NCBI GenBank assembly: GCA_024648655.1
Contig: JAGGDZ010000030.1
Span: forward strand, 1-19,527
DNA from: Chloroflexota bacterium
GTDB taxonomy: Bacteria > Chloroflexota > Dehalococcoidia > Lucifugimonadales > JADFKI01
Direction of reading: 5' to 3'
Length of the DNA stretch: 19,527 nt
In this document: piece after piece, positions 13,696 to 19,527 of the stretch
Numbering within the stretch: position 1 is the stretch's first letter
Layout of the letters: every line of letters starts with the position of its first letter
Notes under the pieces: generated by a model
What the model was told of the DNA's origin: nothing
Databases searched by the model: none
The model's input: only the letters and a program-made list of their open reading frames with translations
Program-made: the position numbers and the translations under genes

Positions 13696-16350
13696 ATGCC
13701 AGACTTCATGACCGGCGACGAGATTCGAGAAAAGTTCCTCAGTTACTTCGAGTCGCATGGACACAGTAGGTACGCGAGTTCGTCGCTGATCCCGGTCGGC
13801 GACCCCACGCTGCTACTGACGACCGCAGGCATGGTTCAGTTCAAGCCGTACTTCACCGGTGAGGCGGAGCCGTCCAACAGGCGAGCTACCACATCGCAGA
13901 AGTGCTTTCGCACCCCCGACATCGAGGAGGTTGGTGACGCCACGCACAACACGCTCTTTGAGATGCTCGGCAACTTCAGCTTCGGCGACTACTTCAAGGC
14001 AAGCGCCGTTGATTTCGCCGTCGAATTAATGACTGAAGGCTACGGCATTCCGCTCGACAAGTTCTCCGCCGCAATTCACCACACCGACGAGGAGACGCGC
14101 GGCTTGTGGGAGGCGAAGGGCATTCCCGCCAATAAGGTCTATAGCTACGGTGACGACGAAAATTGGTGGGGACCGGCGGGCGACGAAGGACCCTGCGGGC
14201 CCTGCAGTGAACTCCACTACGACTACGGCGCAGAGCTCGGCTGTCTGCGGGACGACTGCGCCCCAAACTGCACCAACATCATGGCAGACGGCATCGTATG
14301 CGACCGCTATGTCGAGCTGTGGAACCTCGTCTTCATGCAGTATTATCACCATCTCGACGGTACGCGCACACCCCTGCCCGCGCCCAGTGTGGACACCGGC
14401 ATGGGCTTCGAGCGCCTAGTCCGCATTCTGCAGGGCGTCGATACCGCGTATGAGACCGACATATTCACGCCCATCATCGCCGCCGTCGAGCGCGTGAGCG
14501 GCAAGCGATACGACAACCCCGACGACACCTATGCCATTCGCGTAGTCGCCGAGCATGGACGCAGCGTCACATTCCTTATCGCCGACGGCGTGGTGCCCGG
14601 CAACGAAGGACGCGGCTATGTGCTGCGCCGCGTAATCCGCCGCGCCATTCGCTACGCGCGACGGCTCGGCATCGAGGACGCCTTCCTCGGAGAGATAGCA
14701 GACGCCGCCATCGAAAAGATGGGGCACATCTATCCCGAACTGGTCAACAACAGAGACTTCATCTTGACGGTGCTGCGTCTTGAGGAAGAACGCTTCCGGC
14801 AAGCATTTCAGAATGGCTACAACATGCTCAACGAAGCACTCGATGGCGCTGAAACCCTCGACGGCGCCACCATGTTTCGCCTCTGGGACACTTATGGCTT
14901 CCCGGTAGAGATGACACAAGAAATCGCCGCGGAACAGGGCGTCACAGTCGATATCGAAGGCTTCGAGTGCGAGATGGAAGCGCAGCGGCAACGCGGCAGG
15001 GCGTCCGCACAGTTCGGCGAAGAGCGCGTCAAGATTCGACAGTACGAGAGCCTTGGTGTGGGTGCAACTCAGTTCCTCGGCTACGAGCAGGTCAACGCCT
15101 CATCTCCCATCGTGGGCTTGATAGCGGACGATGAAGTTGTCAGCGAGGCAACGGCAGGGCAGAGCGTGGAAATCGTGCTCGTGCAGACGCCATTTTACGC
15201 CGAGGGCGGCGGACAGATCGGGGATGCAGGCACACTTACTGGTCCGGAGGGCAGCGTTGAAGTCCACGACACTCAGGCTGTAATGCCCGACGTCATTATG
15301 CACTTCGGCAAGGTTGCGGAGGGTGTTGTGCGCTTGGGCGAAACCGTGCAAGCCGACGTTGACCCATTGCGCCGCGAGGACACTGCCCGCAACCATACCG
15401 CCACACACATGCTTCACGCCGCCTTGCGCGAGGTTCTGGGGCCCCATGTGCGACAGGCAGGCTCGCTCGTTGCCCCCGACAGGCTTCGCTTTGACTTCTC
15501 CCATGTGCAACCCGTAACCGACGACGAACTCTGGCAGGTGCAGCACCTCGTCAACGAGAAGATACGCCAGAACGCCAACGTCCACCGCGACGAGGACACT
15601 TATCAGTCTGCTATCCAGCGCGGCGCGCTCGCGTTCTTCGGCGACCGCTACGGCGAGCGTGTGCGCCTTATCGAAATCGCCAACGGCGATACATTCAGCT
15701 TCGAGGTCTGCGGCGGCACGCATGTCCACCACACCGGCGAAGTTGGCAGCGTCTATATACTCGGCGAGTCCAGCATTGGGGCCGGCATGCGCCGCCTCGA
15801 AGCCGTCAGCGGCAGGGCAGCCGAGCGCCTAGTATGGGAGCGCTTCAATCGCGAAGACGATCTGGCAATCTCATTGAATACAACACCACCCGAACTCGGC
15901 GGCGTGGTTCAGCGCATCCAGGATGAAAACGATGAACTGCGAAGGCAGATACAAGCATTGGAGCGGCAGAATACTCTTCAAGCCGCCGAGATTCTGCTCG
16001 ACTCCAAGCGGGACATCAATGGTGTATCCGTCCTATCGGCGCGCACTGAAGCGTCTAACGCCGATGCCCTGCGAGAAATAAGCGACTGGCTGCGTGACAA
16101 GATGGGCAGCGGCATAGTCGTGCTGGGTGCGATCATCAACGGCAGACCCACAATCAGCGTGGGCATAACGCGCGATCTCGTGGACGCTGGCGTGGACGCA
16201 CGTGAGTACGCCCGCGATCTCGGCAGAATCATCGGCGGCGGCGGCGGCGGACGCCCCGACATGGCACAAGCAGGTGGTCGCAACGCCGACAAGCTAGACG
16301 CAGCCATCGAGAGTGCCCAAGACATCGTTCGGCAGAAGACAGATTCGTGA
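13696..16350 (+). CDS. alaS: Alanine--tRNA ligase
   Basis: A full-length 884-residue alanyl-tRNA synthetase that charges tRNA-Ala. The N-terminal class II catalytic domain (about 1-240) starts EIREKFLSYFESHGH and shows SSLIPVGDPTLLLTTAGM and motif 3 in VDTGMGFERL. The editing domain carries the zinc site His567-x3-His571 (NHTATH) with Cys672 and His676 (CGGTH), which clears mischarged serine and glycine. The C-Ala domain has a glycine run and RPDMAQAGG near the end. All landmarks are intact. It overlaps ruvX by four bases. A weak CGGGG precedes the ATG. The displaced aminotransferase end lies just upstream, so any insertion there spared the gene. Confidence 0.99.
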   Translation: MPDFMTGDEIREKFLSYFESHGHSRYASSSLIPVGDPTLLLTTAGMVQFKPYFTGEAEPSNRRATTSQKCFRTPDIEEVGDATHNTLFEMLGNFSFGDYFKASAVDFAVELMTEGYGIPLDKFSAAIHHTDEETRGLWEAKGIPANKVYSYGDDENWWGPAGDEGPCGPCSELHYDYGAELGCLRDDCAPNCTNIMADGIVCDRYVELWNLVFMQYYHHLDGTRTPLPAPSVDTGMGFERLVRILQGVDTAYETDIFTPIIAAVERVSGKRYDNPDDTYAIRVVAEHGRSVTFLIADGVVPGNEGRGYVLRRVIRRAIRYARRLGIEDAFLGEIADAAIEKMGHIYPELVNNRDFILTVLRLEEERFRQAFQNGYNMLNEALDGAETLDGATMFRLWDTYGFPVEMTQEIAAEQGVTVDIEGFECEMEAQRQRGRASAQFGEERVKIRQYESLGVGATQFLGYEQVNASSPIVGLIADDEVVSEATAGQSVEIVLVQTPFYAEGGGQIGDAGTLTGPEGSVEVHDTQAVMPDVIMHFGKVAEGVVRLGETVQADVDPLRREDTARNHTATHMLHAALREVLGPHVRQAGSLVAPDRLRFDFSHVQPVTDDELWQVQHLVNEKIRQNANVHRDEDTYQSAIQRGALAFFGDRYGERVRLIEIANGDTFSFEVCGGTHVHHTGEVGSVYILGESSIGAGMRRLEAVSGRAAERLVWERFNREDDLAISLNTTPPELGGVVQRIQDENDELRRQIQALERQNTLQAAEILLDSKRDINGVSVLSARTEASNADALREISDWLRDKMGSGIVVLGAIINGRPTISVGITRDLVDAGVDAREYARDLGRIIGGGGGGRPDMAQAGGRNADKLDAAIESAQDIVRQKTDS

Positions 16351-16760
16351 GGATACTCGCGCTGGACGTCGGTGACAGGCGCATAGGCGTCGCTCTCAGC
16401 GACCCGCTAGGCATGCTCGCATTCCCGCTCACCACTATCAAGCGCGCCACCCCCGACACAGACGCCGCGATAGATGCGGCGCTCGCGCTTGCGGAAGAAC
16501 ACGAAGCCGCGGAAATTCTTGTCGGCATCCCCTACCTCATGTCCGGTCGCATCGGAGCGCAAGCGCACATCACCCTTGAATTCGCCCAAGCCCTCGCCGA
16601 GCGCACGCACATCCCCGTAATCCGCATCGACGAGCGCCTCTCATCCATTCAGGCAGACCGCATGCTGTCGCAGTCAGGCGCGGCATCGACGCGCGATAGA
16701 GGACGCACTGACGCTGCGGCGGCGGCAGTGATATTGCAGTCGTATCTCGACGCCAGGTGA
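16347..16760 (+). CDS. ruvX: Putative pre-16S rRNA nuclease (RuvX/YqgF)
   Basis: A 137-residue RNase H-fold protein of the YqgF/RuvX family, which trims the 5' end of 16S rRNA and is usually essential. The pattern is complete: Asp7 in LALDVGDRRIGVALSDPLG, VGIPYLMSG near 59-67, Glu96 in IDERLSS, and Asp122 in RTDAAAAAVILQSYL. The GTG start at 16347 shares GTGA with the alaS stop, so it is translationally coupled. The alaS-ruvX pairing is common in many bacteria. Confidence 0.95.
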   Translation: MRILALDVGDRRIGVALSDPLGMLAFPLTTIKRATPDTDAAIDAALALAEEHEAAEILVGIPYLMSGRIGAQAHITLEFAQALAERTHIPVIRIDERLSSIQADRMLSQSGAASTRDRGRTDAAAAAVILQSYLDAR

Positions 16761-16823
16761 TTTTTAGAACCACACGGTTTCAATAACGACCTGTACATCC
16801 GTTTCTCTTATCCTTCTTCATCC

Positions 16824-16843
16824 GGAGCATTCATGTGTGCTCC
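16824..16843. terminator. Inverted repeat between convergent genes, possible terminator
   Basis: GGAGCA (16824-16829) pairs with TGCTCC (16838-16843) around an eight-base loop between ruvX and the convergent dehydrogenase. There is no T-tract on either side, so a terminator role rests on location alone. Confidence 0.35.
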
Positions 16844-17871
16844 TACAACCTTACCACCATCTGCACCTGCGACGAGGGCCTCATCAGCGATTCGAACGCC
16901 CCCTGAATGTCGTCAAGCGGCAGGAAGTTCGTGTCCCCCAGCAGCGGCTCCACATTCACCAGTCCCGCGCGCATCAACTCCAGCGCCACCCGCCAGTCCT
17001 CCGGCTGTGTGCCAAACGACGCTTGCAACTTCACTTCGCGCGCCATCCAGTCCGGCGTAACCAGCGGCGTAGGCTCCCACGCGATTGCCACCAGCACTAC
17101 CTGCCCGCCGCGCCTTACGATATTCAGAGCGCTGTCCAGCGTTGACGGGTTCGGCACCGCCGCGCACTCGAACACGATGTCCGGGCCTACGCCGTCGGTC
17201 AGCTCCACAAGACGCTCTTCCACGTTCTCCGCGAACGGATTGATTACCGCATCCGCGCCCAGCTGACGGGCTGCTTCCGCTCTCGCCGGCGCCGGCTCGG
17301 ACACGAACACCGACGTCGCCCCCGCCGCGCGCGCAGTCTGCATGCAGAACAGGCCGATCGGTCCTGCGCCCATCACCAGCACCCGATCGCCCAGTTTGAT
17401 CTCCGACAATCGCACCGCATGCACCGTAACCGCGCACGGCTCTGCAAGCGCAGCCTCTTCATCCGATACACCGTCCGGTATGGGCACCGGCTCCCAGTCC
17501 TCAAGCAGAACATACTCCGCGTATGCCCGTGTCTTCGCACCCTCCGGAAAGCCCATTGTGCGGTAATTGTAGCGCGGGTCGAAGCGCGCTCCCGTCGGCA
17601 CATATCCTGGCGGCGGATTGCCGCCGCCGCCCACTACGCGATCTCCGACCTGCCAGCGCGTAACACCCTCGCCGACCTCAGTTACCGTGCCGCAGTACTC
17701 GTGGCCCATTACCGTGCCGGGCGGCGCCACATCGTACATGAACGCATGCACGTCCGTTCCACACACCGCGCAGTACCGCACTCGGATGACAACCTCACCT
17801 GGCCCCGCCGTAGGCGTCGGAATCTCCTCGACCTCCAGGACACGCTCTCCCTTATACACGGCAGCTCTCAT
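16843..17871 (-). CDS. Zinc-type alcohol dehydrogenase-like protein (MDR family)
   Basis: A 342-residue medium-chain dehydrogenase. Catalytic zinc residues are Cys37 (CAVCGTDVH), His57-Glu58 (MGHEYCG) and the Glu of LAEPCAV; the cofactor motif GAGPIG lies near 165-172. The four-cysteine structural zinc cluster is absent, replaced by a glycine- and proline-rich loop (VVGGGGNPPPGYVPTG) after the GHE region. It is of the sorbitol/threonine dehydrogenase type in layout; substrate unknown. The ATG at 17871 has a very strong AAGGAGGG. It is convergent with ruvX and downstream, on the same strand, of acpP, but a 146-base repeat-bearing gap separates them. Confidence 0.93.
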   Translation of the reverse strand: MRAAVYKGERVLEVEEIPTPTAGPGEVVIRVRYCAVCGTDVHAFMYDVAPPGTVMGHEYCGTVTEVGEGVTRWQVGDRVVGGGGNPPPGYVPTGARFDPRYNYRTMGFPEGAKTRAYAEYVLLEDWEPVPIPDGVSDEEAALAEPCAVTVHAVRLSEIKLGDRVLVMGAGPIGLFCMQTARAAGATSVFVSEPAPARAEAARQLGADAVINPFAENVEERLVELTDGVGPDIVFECAAVPNPSTLDSALNIVRRGGQVVLVAIAWEPTPLVTPDWMAREVKLQASFGTQPEDWRVALELMRAGLVNVEPLLGDTNFLPLDDIQGAFESLMRPSSQVQMVVRL

Positions 17872-17909
17872 CGTAACCCTCCTTCAATCAGACACAAATA
17901 GACCAAACA

Positions 17910-17984
17910 CGAATAGACAGGATGACCGGGATCTGCCCCACAGCATATCCCTTACATCCTGTCCGTACAAGTCGGTTCTATTCG
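17910..17984. repeat. Composite inverted repeat carrying the GACAGGATG/CATCCTGTC motif
   Basis: Inner arms GACAGGATG (17916-17924) and CATCCTGTC (17955-17963) pair over nine bases. Outer arms CGAATAGA (17910-17917) and TCTATTCG (17977-17984) pair over eight. TTCTATTCG is repeated at 17991-17999 and AATAGAC also occurs at 17897-17903. It fills the gap between acpP and the dehydrogenase gene and looks like a REP/MITE-type element or a transcription end. Confidence 0.6.
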
Positions 17985-18017
17985 CCGGTCTTCTATTCGG
18001 TTGTAAAGCAGGGCTTG

Positions 18018-18275
18018 CTAGTCGCTCACGCCGTTTGCTCTCAGATAGTCGATTGCCTCTTGCACGGTCGTGATGCCTTCGGCGTCCTCATCTGAGATTT
18101 CGATGGTCGTGTCGCCATCGCTGAACTCTTCCTCGAAAGCCATGATAAGCTCCACAAGGTCGAGCGAGTCGGCGTTCAGGTCGTCCATAAACGACGCTCC
18201 TGCCACCACTTCCGCCTCATCTACACTGAGCTTATCGGCGACAATCGTCTGCACGCGCTCCATTAGAGTTGCCAC
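18018..18275 (-). CDS. acpP: Acyl carrier protein
   Basis: An 85-residue acyl carrier protein, the acidic carrier of growing fatty acyl chains. Ser37 in DLNADSLDLVEL is the phosphopantetheine attachment site. The GTG at 18275 gives the usual beginning MATLMERVQTIV and has GGAGG eight bases upstream, so I prefer it to a longer frame that opens at a TTG at 18299. It is the third gene after fabD and nusB on this strand, which supports a fatty-acid synthesis role. Confidence 0.95.
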   Translation of the reverse strand: MATLMERVQTIVADKLSVDEAEVVAGASFMDDLNADSLDLVELIMAFEEEFSDGDTTIEISDEDAEGITTVQEAIDYLRANGVSD

Positions 18276-18335
18276 TTCTGTTACCTCCAAGGTTGTCAAA
18301 TAGTCAGTACCGCCGGTTATCAGTTATCAAGAGTA

Positions 18336-18797
18336 TTATTGGCTTGTCGCCGCCATGACGCTTCCCAGGACACCGTTGATGAAACGCGGGGCACTTTCCC
18401 CGCCGAACGCCTTTGCCAGTTCCACCGCCTCGTTCACTGCCACCCTCGGCGGCGTCTCCTGCGAGGCAATAATCTCATATATCGCCATACGCAGGATATT
18501 TCTATCCACCACCGCCATCTGGCTAATCGGCCAGCCCGGCGCAAACTCAGCTATTATCTTATCTATTTCCGCCGCGTTTGCAAAGATGCCATCCAGAAAC
18601 TTCCGCGCAAACTCCGTGTCCCAACACGACAGCCCTATCTCCGACAGGCGTTCAGCCAGAACGTCCGCGGCGCTATGCTCCACCATGTCGAATTCATAGA
18701 GAGCTTGCATCACCAGCGCGCGCGTTCTGCGGCGTGCGACTACAATGTCCGCGTTCGATTCCACGCTCGCCTCAGACTTACGAGGCGCGACTTCCAT
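18336..18797 (-). CDS. nusB: Transcription antitermination factor NusB
   Basis: A 153-residue all-helical protein that with NusE (S10) binds boxA RNA and supports antitermination of rRNA operons. The family landmarks are clear: RRRTRALVMQALYEFD near the N-terminus, NILRMAIYEI, then RVAVNEAVELAKAFGGE and RFINGVLG at the end. The N-terminal ~20 residues before RRRTRA are extra. I start at the ATG at 18797; a GTG three bases earlier (18800) fits the upstream TAGGA slightly better. The start lies seven bases beyond the fabD stop, so the two are closely coupled. Confidence 0.95.
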   Translation of the reverse strand: MEVAPRKSEASVESNADIVVARRRTRALVMQALYEFDMVEHSAADVLAERLSEIGLSCWDTEFARKFLDGIFANAAEIDKIIAEFAPGWPISQMAVVDRNILRMAIYEIIASQETPPRVAVNEAVELAKAFGGESAPRFINGVLGSVMAATSQ

Positions 18798-18804
18798 CAC
18801 AGAT

Positions 18805-19527
18805 CTAGTTCCTACCAAGGCTCATGATGGATTCGAGGTCGCCCACGCTCGTAATCTGCGAGCGCCGGGATATCCGCTTGACCATGCCCGAAAGCGCGCG
18901 TCCCGGGCCCACCTCGATGAACTCATTCACGCCCGAGTCAATCATGTAGTCCACGGTTCGCTTCCACTGCACGCAGCCGCAAATCTGAGAAATCAACTCG
19001 CGCTTTACATCCTCCGCCGTCGCCAGCGGCTTCGCGTCGCAGTTTCCCACTATCGGAATCTGAGGGTCGTGGAACTTCACACCGTTAATCGCCTCGATCA
19101 ACCCTGCGCGCGCCGGCTCCATAAGGCCCGAGTGGAACGCGCCACCCACTCGCAACGGGATCGCCTTCTTCGCACCCCGCGCAGTCGCAAGGTCGCAAGC
19201 GCGCGCAACGCCCATGACGTCTCCGCTGATGACTATCTGCTCTGCGGTATTTACGTTGGAGACATAAGTGCCCGTCTCCACCGCAATCTGCTCCAGCGTC
19301 ATCTCGTCAAGACCGATGATTGCCGCCATCGTGCCGGGATTCTCGTCGCACGCAACCTGCATCAGCTCACCGCGCCTCTGCACCAGCTTCGCCGTATCGC
19401 CCACTTCCAGCACACCCGATACTGCGAGCGCAGTGTATTCGCCCAAGCTGTGTCCAGCCAAAGCGGCTGGCTGCGGGGGCGGCTCTGTCGCCTTCTCTCG
19501 CCATGCCTCCAAGCAGGCCAAGCTTAC
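18805..19527 (-). CDS. fabD: Malonyl-CoA:ACP transacylase, C-terminal 241 codons (runs off the right edge)
   Basis: The N-terminus lies outside the window; the frame is open to the last base. The nucleophile serine is in GHSLGEYTAL, the partner histidine in GAFHSGLM, and EVGPGRALSGMVKRI near the end is typical of FabD. It loads malonyl groups onto the acyl carrier protein, which is encoded two genes downstream. The missing part should be roughly 60-75 residues, judged from the usual length of about 310. Confidence 0.96.
   Translation of the reverse strand, partial: VSLACLEAWREKATEPPPQPAALAGHSLGEYTALAVSGVLEVGDTAKLVQRRGELMQVACDENPGTMAAIIGLDEMTLEQIAVETGTYVSNVNTAEQIVISGDVMGVARACDLATARGAKKAIPLRVGGAFHSGLMEPARAGLIEAINGVKFHDPQIPIVGNCDAKPLATAEDVKRELISQICGCVQWKRTVDYMIDSGVNEFIEVGPGRALSGMVKRISRRSQITSVGDLESIMSLGRN

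Noticed and set aside
16230..16252. GGC-repeat tract near the end of alaS.
   Set aside because: It encodes the conserved glycine run of the C-Ala domain, not a separate repeat element.
1..19527. CRISPR arrays, tRNA or rRNA genes, transposase or integrase genes.
   Set aside because: None was found by reading. A tRNA covariance-model scan would settle the small RNA question.

Overview
The window looks like chromosome of an uncultivated, fairly GC-rich bacterium. The gene set suggests Chloroflexota of the SAR202/Dehalococcoidia kind: a fused electron-transfer flavoprotein, an HpcH-type aldolase, several zinc-type dehydrogenases, an amidase, and housekeeping genes in small clusters. That placement is inference from gene content, not a phylogeny.

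Layout. 1-2712 (minus strand) is a redox operon headed by a zinc-binding anti-sigma factor, followed by a single-chain EtfB-EtfA protein, a CDGSH iron-sulfur protein and a flavoprotein that runs off the left edge. An ECF sigma factor (2919-3467) is transcribed divergently from the anti-sigma gene, and the ~200-base gap between them holds promoter-like hexamers, a spaced direct repeat and an inverted repeat. Next come an amidase (minus), a pyridoxamine-phosphate-oxidase-like flavoprotein (plus) and a zinc-type dehydrogenase (minus). 6680-7724 is visibly AT-richer and carries two coupled unknown genes, the second probably frameshifted. It runs up to a DUF423 membrane gene that lacks any normal start codon. 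An HpcH/HpaI aldolase and a metallo-beta-lactamase-fold hydrolase follow. A second AT-rich pair of small membrane-protein genes lies at 9865-10494. An epimerase and an aminotransferase then overlap by four bases.

The most striking region is 12522-13616. A HicA toxin and a HicB antitoxin are joined in one reading frame, with an internal ribosome site and start codon for the antitoxin half. This gene is bracketed by two copies of a 114-base segment, one mismatch apart, taken from the end of the aminotransferase gene. It looks like a small cassette that entered the aminotransferase 3' end and left that gene with a substitute C-terminus.

The right side is core housekeeping: alaS and ruvX overlap by four bases on the plus strand. 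On the minus strand are another zinc-type dehydrogenase and a fabD-nusB-acpP cluster entering from the right edge. Intergenic DNA repeatedly carries an ATCCTGTC motif, twice as part of inverted repeats. I found no rRNA, tRNA, CRISPR array, transposase or integrase.
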